A stretch of DNA of 64,000 nucleotides from Janthinobacterium psychrotolerans (lineage in GTDB: Bacteria > Pseudomonadota > Gammaproteobacteria > Burkholderiales > Burkholderiaceae_D). Location: contig NZ_LOCQ01000058.1 in the NCBI RefSeq assembly GCF_001677885.1, positions 1 through 64,000 of the forward strand. Direction: 5' to 3'. The notes below the pieces were generated by a model. It made no database searches and had not been told where the DNA came from. It saw only the letters and a list, made by a program, of their open reading frames with translations. Positions 10,105 to 18,032 of this stretch are shown in pieces. Position 1 is the first letter of the stretch; each line of letters starts with the position of its first letter. The position numbers were made by a program, and so were the translations under genes.

Positions 10105-10611
10105 TCAGGAAAGAAGAGATGGTTGAATCTGGGTTGCTATCTGGTCGAGCGCCTTTTTCAACGGGGGCTTGACCTGCTTGTGTTCGCTCAGGCCCTTGCC
10201 GCACATGCTGGCGAACTTGTCTTGCGCGTCGACGGCCGCCTTGGCCTTGAACCAAGCCGCCATCAGCGAGCGGGCGGGCGCAGCTTGGCGGTCCGCCTCA
10301 TCCAGCTGGTCGAGCACCCAGGCGCGGAATGCTTGGCCATTTGCGGTCCGGGCGAACATGCCGATGAGGTGAGCACCGCGTAGGCTAAATATTCGCGCTT
10401 CGGTGGACAAATTGATATGTCCCAAAGTGGTGTTCTCGACGACCGCCGTCATTTCCTTCGAAAACTCCCGTTCGTGCCGAAGGTAGATACGCGACACTTG
10501 GTCGCTCCGGCTGTAGCCGAGCGCTGTTGCAATATCGGTCGCCGTCAGCCAAACGCGCCCATCGCGCTCTATCAGCGAGAAGTTGCGACCATTGAATTTC
10601 AGTTCTTGCAT
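10105..10611 (-). CDS. Bro-N / antirepressor-type DNA-binding protein
   Basis: A 168-residue protein whose N-terminal 100 residues match the Bro-N/P22 antirepressor style: an initial FNGRNFSLIERDGRVWLTA strand pair, then DIATALGYS, LRHEREF and FSLRGAHLIGMFART, ending in RAWVLDQLDE. The start at 10611 has AAAGG seven bases upstream; the in-frame ATG at 10626 lies within or just after a terminator hairpin. The gene sits among tail genes with hairpin terminators on both sides, a cargo (moron) position. Such proteins antagonise repressors or regulate host genes; the target here is unknown. Confidence 0.8.
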   Translation of the reverse strand: MQELKFNGRNFSLIERDGRVWLTATDIATALGYSRSDQVSRIYLRHEREFSKEMTAVVENTTLGHINLSTEARIFSLRGAHLIGMFARTANGQAFRAWVLDQLDEADRQAAPARSLMAAWFKAKAAVDAQDKFASMCGKGLSEHKQVKPPLKKALDQIATQIQPSLLS

Positions 10612-10626
10612 GGCAGAGCCTTTCAT

Positions 10627-10650
10627 GAAAAGCCCGGCGCGGGGCCGGGC
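10627..10650 (-). terminator. Intrinsic terminator after the tail tube gene
   Basis: A 7-bp GC stem (GCCCGGC / GCCGGGC) with a 5-base loop, followed by TTTTC on the minus strand, seven bases past the tail tube stop. Confidence 0.7.
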
Positions 10651-10657
10651 GGGATGG

Positions 10658-11863
10658 TTACGCCAGGCTGGTATCCTGGAATGCCACGGTGGTGGCCTCG
10701 TGCTGGGTGTCGGTGCCTTGGTAGCGCAGGATGTCGAAGGCGCAGGTCACGATCTTGTTTTTCTCGCCATCATCGACCTTGGCGCTGGTGATCTTGATGC
10801 GGCCCATGGCGATGGTCATCACCTCGGCCAGCGGCGCCGTGCTGGCCGCCATGGCGTAGGCCAGCGGCAGCTCGACTTCCTGCTTGAAGTAGTCGATGTA
10901 TGCCGAATCCTGCATCAGCACCGTGAACTGGCCACTGCCCACCACCTTGCCGCGCGAGGCGGCCGTGGCGAATTTGGAGCCGATCACCGGATCGATCTTG
11001 ACTTGGCCGTCCAGGGACAGCGACATGCCCGTGCAGATTTGCGACGGAATGCCGGCGACCGACAGCATGGCGGTGGCGCCGGAGAACTTGCCGGTACCAG
11101 GCGTGGAAGCCGGTGCGTTGAAGTAAGCGGCCGGAGTAGTTGCATCTTCCGACTTGCCCATCAGGGTAAAGTCCATGCTCGTGATGCCGTTCGGCTGCAC
11201 TGCGATATCAACCTTGCTCACCAGCTGGTCGATGAAGCAGCGGTTGACGGCAATGCCAGGATCCTGCACTTCCGCAGTGAACCAGTCGGTGGTGTGGCCG
11301 GTCAGCGGCGTGAAGCTGCGCTTGCCGGTCGCGGTCACGGTCACTGGGTCGCCTTCGACCTTCACCGTCATGGCGCTGCCGTCCATGAACTGACCCGTCA
11401 GCTTGAGCGCGGTGGCCGACGTGACGAAGAAGTTCTTGCCGTTGTTGGCGGCGCCCGTGGTCAGGAAGCCGCCGATGCGCACAACGGTGCCAGCGCGGTG
11501 GCCATCGGCCAGGAACGAGCCGGCGCTGCGCGTCAGGCCCGTCGCACCCGATGCGATAGTGTTTTGCGCTGCAGTGACGCCGCCGGCCGTGAAGTCCCGG
11601 CGCAGCAGCGCGGCCAGCAGCACGGCGTAGGTGCCGCAGCTGGCCTCGCCCTTGATGGCGCCAGAGGTGCGGAAGTTGCCCAGGCGCGTGTCGCCCTGTT
11701 GCTGGCTCGGGTCGATCTCGTTGCTCGAGTACTTGTCGGCGTCAGTGTCGAAGGTCGCGGTCACGCGCGGATACAAGCGGCCGTTGGCGGCCAGCGCCTT
11801 CGTGCCTTCGCTAGGCTGCTTGCCAATGACGAGCAGGCTGTCGATACCATTTGCTGTTGCCAT
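10658..11863 (-). CDS. Major tail tube protein
   Basis: A 401-residue protein starting MATANGIDSLLVIG, between the tail terminator gene and the chaperone pair, where the tail tube gene lies in HK97- and lambda-like phages. The beta-rich sequence (TSMDFTLMGKSEDA, SLSLDGQVKIDPVIG) fits tube subunits. It is longer than a minimal tube protein (about 150-250 residues); the middle part (about 110-200, LTGQFMDGSAMTVKVEGD) may be an added surface or Ig-like domain. It forms the hexameric ring stack around the tape measure. Confidence 0.85.
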   Translation of the reverse strand: MATANGIDSLLVIGKQPSEGTKALAANGRLYPRVTATFDTDADKYSSNEIDPSQQQGDTRLGNFRTSGAIKGEASCGTYAVLLAALLRRDFTAGGVTAAQNTIASGATGLTRSAGSFLADGHRAGTVVRIGGFLTTGAANNGKNFFVTSATALKLTGQFMDGSAMTVKVEGDPVTVTATGKRSFTPLTGHTTDWFTAEVQDPGIAVNRCFIDQLVSKVDIAVQPNGITSMDFTLMGKSEDATTPAAYFNAPASTPGTGKFSGATAMLSVAGIPSQICTGMSLSLDGQVKIDPVIGSKFATAASRGKVVGSGQFTVLMQDSAYIDYFKQEVELPLAYAMAASTAPLAEVMTIAMGRIKITSAKVDDGEKNKIVTCAFDILRYQGTDTQHEATTVAFQDTSLA

Positions 11864-11884
11864 GATGATGCCTTTCTTTGGTCG

Positions 11885-11908
11885 AAAAAAAAGACCGCCG
11901 AGGCGATC
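11885..11908 (-). terminator. Intrinsic terminator between the tail terminator and tail tube genes
   Basis: The minus strand shows GATCGCC / GGCGGTC (one G-U pair) followed by eight T. Confidence 0.65.
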
Positions 11909-11918
11909 TGTGTGGGAT

Positions 11919-12320
11919 TTACAAGTTGCAAAAATATCTAATTTTTACCGGCACCATCCAGCGGTCGCCGTCCTCGCGGCCATCGGCGATTTCAGGCGTG
12001 CGCTCGATCTGCACGGTCACATCGTTCTTGCTGAAGCTGGCGCCGCGCCGGAACAGCGCAGCGATCATTTCAGCACGCGCGCCGGCGGCAGCACTGCCCT
12101 GCCCTGGCGGATACATCAGGCTGACCTGGAATACGCCGCGCTCCTGGCGCGACCCGTCACCCATGGAACGGTTGTCCGGTTCCGCTGGCAGCAAGTAGGC
12201 GGCCTGATATGGCCGGCCAGTGACTGGCGTGTACGGCACGTTCTGCCAGGCTGTTTCGATCGCTGGCGCGAGGCTGGCCAGGGCCGCCTCAAGCGCGGCG
12301 CGTATTGTTGGTTGGCTCAT
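11919..12320 (-). CDS. Tail terminator / completion protein (DUF4128-like)
   Basis: A 133-residue protein with the pattern I recall for DUF4128: IRAALEAALASLAP at the start, YQAAYLLPAEPDN, RGVFQVSLMYPPGQG, and MIAALFRRGASF. It lies between a gp10-like gene and the tail tube gene, matching the tail terminator that caps the tube and joins it to the neck. Start ATG 12320 overlaps the upstream stop by ATGA, indicating translational coupling. Confidence 0.8.
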   Translation of the reverse strand: MSQPTIRAALEAALASLAPAIETAWQNVPYTPVTGRPYQAAYLLPAEPDNRSMGDGSRQERGVFQVSLMYPPGQGSAAAGARAEMIAALFRRGASFSKNDVTVQIERTPEIADGREDGDRWMVPVKIRYFCNL

Positions 12321-12814
12321 AATTTGTATGTCGAATAGCCCTGTGCGAATTCGCTGGCGGTGGTGCCATCGCGCACGCCATTCACAGCGTTGTCCACAAT
12401 GGTGCGAAATTCCACGACCGTCAGCGCAACGACGCCGACGGGCGCCTGGCGGGACCAGCCCTCCTCGATTCTTTTTGCATAAGGAAGATTGTTCACGAGG
12501 TAAATCACGTCGCCCGCCTTGGCGGTGCTGATGACGCTACCGTGTGCGGCAATCGTGGCCGATCCGTCCTTGTCGATCAGGTCGCGCACGCCGGCGGTCG
12601 GCGACCCGATGGAAAGCTGCCAGTTGGCGCGGAAGCGGCCGCCCGTGTAGCCAGGCGGCGGCTTGCTCTTCCAGTATTTTGCGTCGCCCACCGGCGACCG
12701 CTGCACCAGCTTGTTGTCGATCTTCAGGGTGATCGCGCGCACCACCAAGTCCTGGTTGGCCTTGGTCTTGGCGATGAATTCGGCGATCTGCATGGAAAAG
12801 GACATACTGGCCAT
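12317..12814 (-). CDS. Neck / tail-joining protein, HK97 gp10-like
   Basis: A 165-residue protein from ATG 12814 (TGATG overlap with the upstream stop, AGGGGG five bases ahead; a TTG three bases upstream is less likely). The central motifs VRAITLKIDNKLVQRSPVGD and LPYAKRIEEGWSRQAPVG fit the HK97 gp10 group: the RSPVxTG-like turn and the YAxxIEeG stretch are typical. It acts at the head-tail joint or as a minor tail protein. Neighbours on both sides are connector genes. Confidence 0.78.
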   Translation of the reverse strand: MASMSFSMQIAEFIAKTKANQDLVVRAITLKIDNKLVQRSPVGDAKYWKSKPPPGYTGGRFRANWQLSIGSPTAGVRDLIDKDGSATIAAHGSVISTAKAGDVIYLVNNLPYAKRIEEGWSRQAPVGVVALTVVEFRTIVDNAVNGVRDGTTASEFAQGYSTYKL

Positions 12815-13188
12815 CAAATCCCCCTGAGTTGCAGCGTGTGCAGCACGGCCACGTCGACCGGCGCCGTAGTTCCGACCGCCTTCACCGTGTAGCTGGCGCC
12901 GCCGAACAGCACCAGGTCGGCCGTTGTCGGCGTCGGCATTGGCAGGCCGCTGCGCTGCAGCGGTGACAGCAGCAGCTTCTGGTCGCCCGCCTGGATCAGC
13001 GTGCCGTCGATGTTCTCGGCCTCGTAGGCGATCTTGACGCCAGTGCCTTCGTAGTCGGTGGCGATGCTGGGCGCCGCGCCCAAGCCTGGATCGTACACGC
13101 CGGTCACGACCTGGCGCAGCATCACGATGCCGCCCTTGCGGCGCAGCGACTGGTCGGCGCGCGAGGCGGTCTTGGTGTAGTCGGCCAT
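12814..13188 (-). CDS. Head-tail connector (stopper) candidate
   Basis: A 124-residue protein between the ParB-like gene and the gp10-like gene. The sequence includes LRRKGGIVMLRQVVTGVYDPGLG, a segment seen in small neck proteins, and a beta-rich C terminus (ADLVLFGGASYTVKAVGT). The order adaptor, this gene, gp10-like, terminator, tube matches the usual head-tail module, so a stopper role is likely. No catalytic motif is visible. Confidence 0.62.
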   Translation of the reverse strand: MADYTKTASRADQSLRRKGGIVMLRQVVTGVYDPGLGAAPSIATDYEGTGVKIAYEAENIDGTLIQAGDQKLLLSPLQRSGLPMPTPTTADLVLFGGASYTVKAVGTTAPVDVAVLHTLQLRGI

Positions 13189-13191
13189 GCC

Positions 13192-13563
13192 CTACCCCAC
13201 CTTCAGATAGTCGTATGGCGGCGTCTCAGCGAAGCGCACCGCCTTGATCGTGGTCTTGCCATCGATCAGCGCGCGCAACACCCGGTGCCAGCCGTCCATG
13301 ATGAAGCCCTGCTGGCACAGAATGATCGGGTATTCGGTGTCGACGTCCAACGCGCGGCGCACATGGTGTGCGATGCCGTAGGCCGAGCCGACCGGCGTCC
13401 AGACCTCGGTACCGGAATAGATCGCCGCCAGCGGCAGGTCGAACGGCGTGAGATCCTTGGCGCGCGCGATCAAGTTGGTAACGGTCCATACCTTGCCATC
13501 GGCACTGTAGGTGTTATCGGCGACGAAACAGCCGTCGATCTTCACTGCTGGGTAGCTGCTCAT
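13192..13563 (-). CDS. ParB-like domain phage protein
   Basis: A 123-residue protein with a ParB/sulfiredoxin-type core: PIILCQQGFIMDGWHRVLRA followed by DGKTTIKAVRF. In ParB-like folds the D/GxHR segment forms a nucleotide-binding loop. It is only one domain long and lacks the HTH of true partition proteins. It overlaps the upstream adaptor gene by ATGA. Small ParB-like proteins occur in phage structural modules, but their job is not settled. Confidence 0.66.
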   Translation of the reverse strand: MSSYPAVKIDGCFVADNTYSADGKVWTVTNLIARAKDLTPFDLPLAAIYSGTEVWTPVGSAYGIAHHVRRALDVDTEYPIILCQQGFIMDGWHRVLRALIDGKTTIKAVRFAETPPYDYLKVG

Positions 13564-14072
13564 GCTCGTGTCACCTTCATGGAATTGCCGCCGCCGGCCG
13601 AGCCGAAGTACGGCGCCAGGAGCGCATCCACGGCCACAAAGCGTTCGCGCGCGTCCGTGGTGTTCTGGAAGTACTCCGTTTCAAGCGGCCCGGTTTTGTC
13701 TTTCTTGATGGCGTTCGAACCGGTGTCGAGGTCGGGCAGCAGATCCTCGCCGCTGCCGGCGCGCACGGCCAGGTCGATACAGGCATTGACCACGTCCAGC
13801 GGCACGCTGGTACTTGGCACGGTGAAGCCGTCCACTGCAACGTTGTAGCGCGGCCAGTCCAGCGCCTGGCGCTGATAAACGCGGCGGCCGGCCCAGCGCG
13901 TGCGGTAGGTGGCCATGAACAGCGTGGCCCGGCGCAAAGCGATCTCCTTGTCTGCTTCGGCCAGCCCAGCCCAGGCGGCCAGGCCCAGGCTGGCGCAGCG
14001 CGCATCAGCCGCGGCGACGCTGGCATAGGATTCGGCATCGGCAAGGCCAGCGCCAGTTTCAGTGATGAGCAT
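13560..14072 (-). CDS. Head-tail adaptor, DnaT-like family
   Basis: A 170-residue protein from ATG 14072 (CAGGA five bases upstream). The N terminus has the pattern of the so-called DnaT-like ssDNA-binding family: TETGAGLADAESYASVAAAD, then WAGLAEADKEIALRRATLFM, then GRRVYQRQALDWPR. In phages these proteins lie next to the coat gene and act as HK97 gp6-like head-tail adaptors; the ssDNA-binding name is historical. The longer upstream frame would run through a hairpin and is not phage-like. Confidence 0.8.
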   Translation of the reverse strand: MLITETGAGLADAESYASVAAADARCASLGLAAWAGLAEADKEIALRRATLFMATYRTRWAGRRVYQRQALDWPRYNVAVDGFTVPSTSVPLDVVNACIDLAVRAGSGEDLLPDLDTGSNAIKKDKTGPLETEYFQNTTDARERFVAVDALLAPYFGSAGGGNSMKVTRA

Positions 14073-14086
14073 GATGGTCCTGATGT

Positions 14087-14108
14087 GGAAAGCCCGCGCG
14101 GGGCGGGC
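14087..14108 (-). terminator. Intrinsic terminator-like hairpin
   Basis: The minus strand shows GCCCGC / GCGGGC (5-base loop) followed by TTTCC, between the adaptor gene and the coiled-coil gene. The short T run makes it weaker than others in the operon. Confidence 0.5.
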
Positions 14109-14124
14109 TTGTTGTACTGCTGAC

Positions 14125-14496
14125 TTACTTCTTGTCGCCGGCGGCCTTCTCGGCAGCCTTTGCTGCAGCTTTATCAGCGGCGACTTTTTCGACGGCAGCC
14201 TTGGTCGCTGCATCGGCAGCAGCGGCCCGCTCGCCGTACAGGCGCTGCGCTTCCACTTCATTGGCCCGCGCCTGCTCGGCAACGCGTTCCTTCTCGGCGG
14301 CCAGTTCGCGCTCGCGCTCCAGCAGCTGATCGCGCGCGGCCAGCAGTTCGGCCATGGTCGGCACGCGTTCGGATGGCGCGCCCAGTTCCTGGCCCCCGTA
14401 CAGCTCGTGCACGTCGGGATTGAAGTCGGATGTGTTGATAACGACGAAAGGGCCCTGCGTGCGCAGGTCAGTCGATACGATTTTGATGGTATCCAT
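14125..14496 (-). CDS. Small coiled-coil protein of the head module
   Basis: 123 residues. The first 40 are compact (TDLRTQGPFVVINTSDFNPD); residues 45-123 are a charged, Ala-rich coiled coil ending in Lys/Ala repeats. It lies between the coat gene and the head-tail adaptor, where many phages carry a small head-associated or decoration-type gene. Function not recognised. Hairpins lie on both sides. Confidence 0.65.
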   Translation of the reverse strand: MDTIKIVSTDLRTQGPFVVINTSDFNPDVHELYGGQELGAPSERVPTMAELLAARDQLLERERELAAEKERVAEQARANEVEAQRLYGERAAAADAATKAAVEKVAADKAAAKAAEKAAGDKK

Positions 14497-14512
14497 GGTG
14501 AATTCCAGGTGA

Positions 14513-14543
14513 GGCCCGGCAGCACCGCAGTGCTGGCCGGGCC
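14513..14543 (-). other. Strong two-part hairpin between coat and coiled-coil genes
   Basis: An outer stem of about 8 bp (GGCCCGGC / GCCGGGCC) encloses AGCAC-N4-GTGCT. There is no T run, so it is more likely an mRNA-stabilising or processing structure than a terminator. Confidence 0.5.
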
Positions 14544-14553
14544 GGGTTGATGG

Positions 14554-15921
14554 TTAGCCCAGCAGGATGCCGAAGTGCTCATCCTTGGCTGTGCCGCAGC
14601 CCCACACCAGTGCGATTTCGTACTGCACCTGGCGGTATTGCATATACATGCTGACCTCGAACGACAATCCCGAGATCGGATCGGTGATGATGGTGCGGTC
14701 AACCGCCGAGTCGCCCTGCGCTGGCAGGGCGGGCACGCGGGTCGCCAGCACGATCGCCGAACGGGCGAAGAACAAGTTACGGAAGCCGACGTTGGCAACG
14801 GTGATCGCAGTTGCGGCAGCAGGGATTGCCTGCATCAGGCCAGGCGCAGCCAGGGTGATGGTGCCGCCGTTCGAGGCGTCCGCATCACCGGAGGCCACCA
14901 CGTACTTGTTTTCCGGATCGCCAGCAATGCTGACCACATCGCCAGCGACAACTGCGCCGGTACCAGCGGCCGCCAACGTGATAATGGTGGCGCCAACGGC
15001 ATAGCCTGCAGCATTGGTGGTGACAGCGACGGCAGTGCCCTTAGCTGGGCGCTTGATTTGGGACGACTGGCGCAGCGCCAAATTCTGCAGGCGATCTGTG
15101 ATGCCGTTGCGCAGCATATCTTCGCGGCCCGCTTCATTGACCTTGAACAGGCCCGACTGCTTGCTGCGCATGTTTTGCATGGCGGCGCTACCCAGGACGA
15201 GCTGGAAGTCGAGGCCTTGGGCGCCATTGTCTTCCAGGATGCGCAGTGCGCCGGCAGTGTCATTCAGCTCGTTGGCGATGCCAAACGGGGCGGTGCCCGG
15301 AGTGCCGTACGCGCGCGACGCTTTGACATGCAGCGCCGTCAGATCGCTTTCGACCTCATTGGCCAGCGTGCGCATCGCTTGCGCGAACTGGTCGCGCAGG
15401 ATGATGTTGTAGCTGTTGCCGCTGTTGTCGAGAGCCAGCTTTTCTTCACCGTTCCAGCGGATCGGCACACGGCGCGCCTTCGTCAGCGTGACGCCCTTAT
15501 TGCCGATATTTTGGTCGCCGTCATCGGGTGGCGTAACGGCCGGCACGATATCCGTTGCCGTAGCAGGCGGCGCAACCGGCGAAGTGACGGTCTGGCCGAC
15601 AGCAGCGCGCGCGAAGGTCATGTCGCTCGATACAGCGGAGATCATGCCGATCTGCTCGCGGGACACGACGTCCATCGCGTTGTACAGCGTATTGATCAGG
15701 CCTGTCAGGTTGTTGGCGCCGAGCACCAAGCCAGTCTTGGCTGCGTAATTCCAGATGTAGCCGTACGCCAGCTCGCGCACCACGCGTGCGCAGAAGACTG
15801 CCTTGCTGATAGCCGGCGCAGCGAAGCCCTGTACCGCTTGGGCGCTGGTTGTTGCGGCCGAAGTGGCCCTGGACAATGCCATGGCGGCCAGCGCCACGGC
15901 AAAAGCGAACATTTTTTTCAT
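14554..15921 (-). CDS. Major capsid protein, P22 coat family
   Basis: A 455-residue coat protein. Features I associate with the P22 coat family are the central KLALDNSGNSYNIILRDQFA region, LHVKASRAYGTPG, and a beta-rich insert near residues 290-370 (AGDVVSIAGDPENKYVVASG, TITLAAPG). It follows the scaffold gene, as in P22 (scaffold 8, coat 5). Residues 1-22 form a signal-peptide-like start: two Lys, a run of Phe/Ala/Val/Leu, and ATSA before residue 23. That is unexpected for a cytoplasmic coat protein. The ATG at 15921 is the only good start. Confidence 0.88.
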   Translation of the reverse strand: MKKMFAFAVALAAMALSRATSAATTSAQAVQGFAAPAISKAVFCARVVRELAYGYIWNYAAKTGLVLGANNLTGLINTLYNAMDVVSREQIGMISAVSSDMTFARAAVGQTVTSPVAPPATATDIVPAVTPPDDGDQNIGNKGVTLTKARRVPIRWNGEEKLALDNSGNSYNIILRDQFAQAMRTLANEVESDLTALHVKASRAYGTPGTAPFGIANELNDTAGALRILEDNGAQGLDFQLVLGSAAMQNMRSKQSGLFKVNEAGREDMLRNGITDRLQNLALRQSSQIKRPAKGTAVAVTTNAAGYAVGATIITLAAAGTGAVVAGDVVSIAGDPENKYVVASGDADASNGGTITLAAPGLMQAIPAAATAITVANVGFRNLFFARSAIVLATRVPALPAQGDSAVDRTIITDPISGLSFEVSMYMQYRQVQYEIALVWGCGTAKDEHFGILLG

Positions 15922-16031
15922 GTGATTGCCTTAAAGGTAAGTGGTTTGGGATTTCATGCAGCAGGCCATCCAGCCCAAAGCACCGACTTGCCCATCCAGG
16001 CGCCGGCAAATGTGTTGCGGTGATGCAGATG

Positions 16032-16054
16032 AAAAAAGCCCGCGCGCGGCGGGC
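16032..16054 (-). terminator. Intrinsic terminator between scaffold and coat genes
   Basis: The minus strand shows GCCCGC / GCGGGC with a 5-base loop and six T. Confidence 0.7.
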
Positions 16055-16079
16055 CAATCATCAAAAAGGTGAATTCGAA

Positions 16080-16892
16080 TCAGTCGACCAGCACCGCACC
16101 GCCGCTCAGCAAGCCAGCGCGCGCCGATGGATCGGCTGCTTCGTACTGGGCGCGGGTAACTTGCTTGGCATTGCCGGCACCGCCGCCGCTGCCGCCAGTA
16201 GCACCGCCGCCAGATGCACCGGAACCTTTCAGGATCTGATCCTTGAACGGGCAGGCTTGCACCAGCTGCGCCAGGCCTTCATCGAAGTCGGCGATTTCGC
16301 CAGGACGGGTCGGCGAGAAAATCTTGTTGCCGGCGGCGTCGTATGGGACGGTTTTGCCGTCCTCGACTTTGAAGTTGTTGCCGAAATAAGCCTTGGCCAT
16401 CTCTGGAGGGATGGCCAGGCGCAGCGGGTGCTTGTCGTCGGTGAACAGCTTCGAACCGGAGAAGCCGCCGCCGATCATGTGGGTATTCAGTTCGCTGGTG
16501 CGCTTTTCCAGCTGCGCGGTCAGTTCCTGCAGCTGCGTGGCACTCGCTTTGGCCTGCGCAGCGACCTGCTCTTGCGCAGTCTTGGCTGCCGCGTCTTGGA
16601 TTTCCTTGACTTGGGCAGCTGTCTTCAGTTCGCCGGAACTGAGGCTCTTCACTGTGTTCAGCGCCGCCAGGGCGGCCACGCCATCTTCGATGCCGTCGAA
16701 CGATTTCAGGCGCTGCTCGGCAGCCTCCTTCGCCTCGCGGTGCGTCTTGGCCTCGCCATTCAGGCGGGTAATGGTACCGAGCGTGGTATCCGCGTCGAAT
16801 GGTGCTTCGGTACCGTTCGGGTGAATGAAGATCGGTAGCTTCTTCTCGCCGTCGATTGCGATGGTTCCGTCTGCGTTGAATTTAAATGGCAT
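16080..16892 (-). CDS. Capsid scaffold protein (DUF6651-like)
   Basis: 270 residues: a compact start (MPFKFNADGTIAIDGEKKLP), a coiled coil at about 45-135 (KTHREAKEAAEQRLKSF, AAKTAQEQVAAQAKA), then a Gly/Ser-rich tail. It lies immediately upstream of the coat gene, as scaffolds do, and has the high charge and helix content of internal scaffolds that leave the procapsid. The C-terminal GSGASGGGATGGSGGG stretch is a flexible linker before a last short helix that could bind coat. Confidence 0.82.
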   Translation of the reverse strand: MPFKFNADGTIAIDGEKKLPIFIHPNGTEAPFDADTTLGTITRLNGEAKTHREAKEAAEQRLKSFDGIEDGVAALAALNTVKSLSSGELKTAAQVKEIQDAAAKTAQEQVAAQAKASATQLQELTAQLEKRTSELNTHMIGGGFSGSKLFTDDKHPLRLAIPPEMAKAYFGNNFKVEDGKTVPYDAAGNKIFSPTRPGEIADFDEGLAQLVQACPFKDQILKGSGASGGGATGGSGGGAGNAKQVTRAQYEAADPSARAGLLSGGAVLVD

Positions 16893-16966
16893 GGTCGTTC
16901 TTTCCGGGCATCCGCCCTATCGATGGCCTTCCGGCCGGTGCACCGCGTCGCGTCCGCTTGCGGCAT

Positions 16967-16995
16967 AAAAAAAGCCGCCAGGTTGCCCGGGCGGC
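16967..16995 (-). terminator. Intrinsic terminator after the low-GC cargo gene
   Basis: The minus strand shows GCCGCC / GGCGGC with a 10-base loop and seven T. Confidence 0.7.
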
Positions 16996-17026
16996 CTCAA
17001 GATCGTTAATGTTATCTTGCTTGAAA

Positions 17027-17959
17027 TTACTTTATGGTCAGCGGCTCAAGGGTTGCGCTAATACTGAGCCATTCAGGAAACAGGAATCCCAAGGTGCTTT
17101 TCGCGCGGAACAACGTGCCGCGAATTCGCACGATACACTCTCCTGCCTCAACCTGTTTGCGAGCCCAGGTCACTTGGTCAATATCGCCTGTGACGTCAAA
17201 ATGAAGGCGGCCATTTCCAAGCTCTACTTTAGAGAGCGCGGGTATATTGCCATTCAAACGCGTGCTTAACGATAAAAATTCGACATCAGCGGAAACTTCT
17301 GGCAACACCAGTTGCTCTACTGCTGCACGATTTAAAACTCGCGTCTGAGTGCTAACCTGCCCGCTAGAGGCGCGCGAGATCTGCTCGTTTAATTCACGCC
17401 ACGCCTCGGCTGGCAGATTGCCCTCCGTTATATAGGAGCTTTGATAAGAGTTAGTGCGAAAGGTCTTACTATACTTATCGATCACTTCGCTGGATCGCCA
17501 AAGCTTCTCAGCACGTATGATAATCAACACGGCCCCACGATTTACAGCCGCTTCAGCTAAAGCAATTTGACCTTTTCGGCTTGGCAAGTTCAACCCCGCA
17601 TCGTAATTCGTGCTCGCCCACGGATTAATTTGAAGCGCGGCAACGTTTGATGCAATAGTTTGCTCTCCATGTATCTCGCAGAGCTTTCGCAATCGCGGCC
17701 GCCACCAATCACGCATGCCGGAGGGGGCGCTTGGATGCATTCCGGCAAGTGGCCATCCGTCGACCTTAAAATGATGATCATCCACAGATGAATTTTCATC
17801 AAAACCTGGATTTGCTAAAAGCAAAACTACTGGACTGCTGTGGATATTGCCTTCGAATGGACTTGGTCCCATGCTTGTTTGCAAAGCATGATGCGGCTTC
17901 GCTTTCAAGTTATATCGTTCAACGGCAGCGATATCCTGCTCAATTATGTGATCAATCAA
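17027..17959 (-). CDS. Cargo (moron) protein of unknown function inside the head operon
   Basis: A 310-residue protein with clearly lower GC than its neighbours. The only fitting start is TTG at 17959; an in-frame TGA lies 21 bases upstream. Residues 46-56 (VVLLLANPGFD) resemble the NPG loop of the uracil-DNA glycosylase superfamily, followed by ALQINPWAS and AVLIIIRAEKLW, which would fit its core strands, but I cannot confirm the fold. The last 90 residues (KVELGNGRLHFDVTGD) look like a separate beta domain. It separates scaffold from minor head protein and has its own terminator. Immunity or host-modifying roles are possible but unsupported. Confidence 0.72.
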   Translation of the reverse strand: MIDHIIEQDIAAVERYNLKAKPHHALQTSMGPSPFEGNIHSSPVVLLLANPGFDENSSVDDHHFKVDGWPLAGMHPSAPSGMRDWWRPRLRKLCEIHGEQTIASNVAALQINPWASTNYDAGLNLPSRKGQIALAEAAVNRGAVLIIIRAEKLWRSSEVIDKYSKTFRTNSYQSSYITEGNLPAEAWRELNEQISRASSGQVSTQTRVLNRAAVEQLVLPEVSADVEFLSLSTRLNGNIPALSKVELGNGRLHFDVTGDIDQVTWARKQVEAGECIVRIRGTLFRAKSTLGFLFPEWLSISATLEPLTIK

Positions 17960-18032
17960 TTTCGACTCTTTTGAAATGGATCAATTTAGCCAGTCCTCAC
18001 AGCCAATTTGATAATTAAAAGCACATTTTAAC

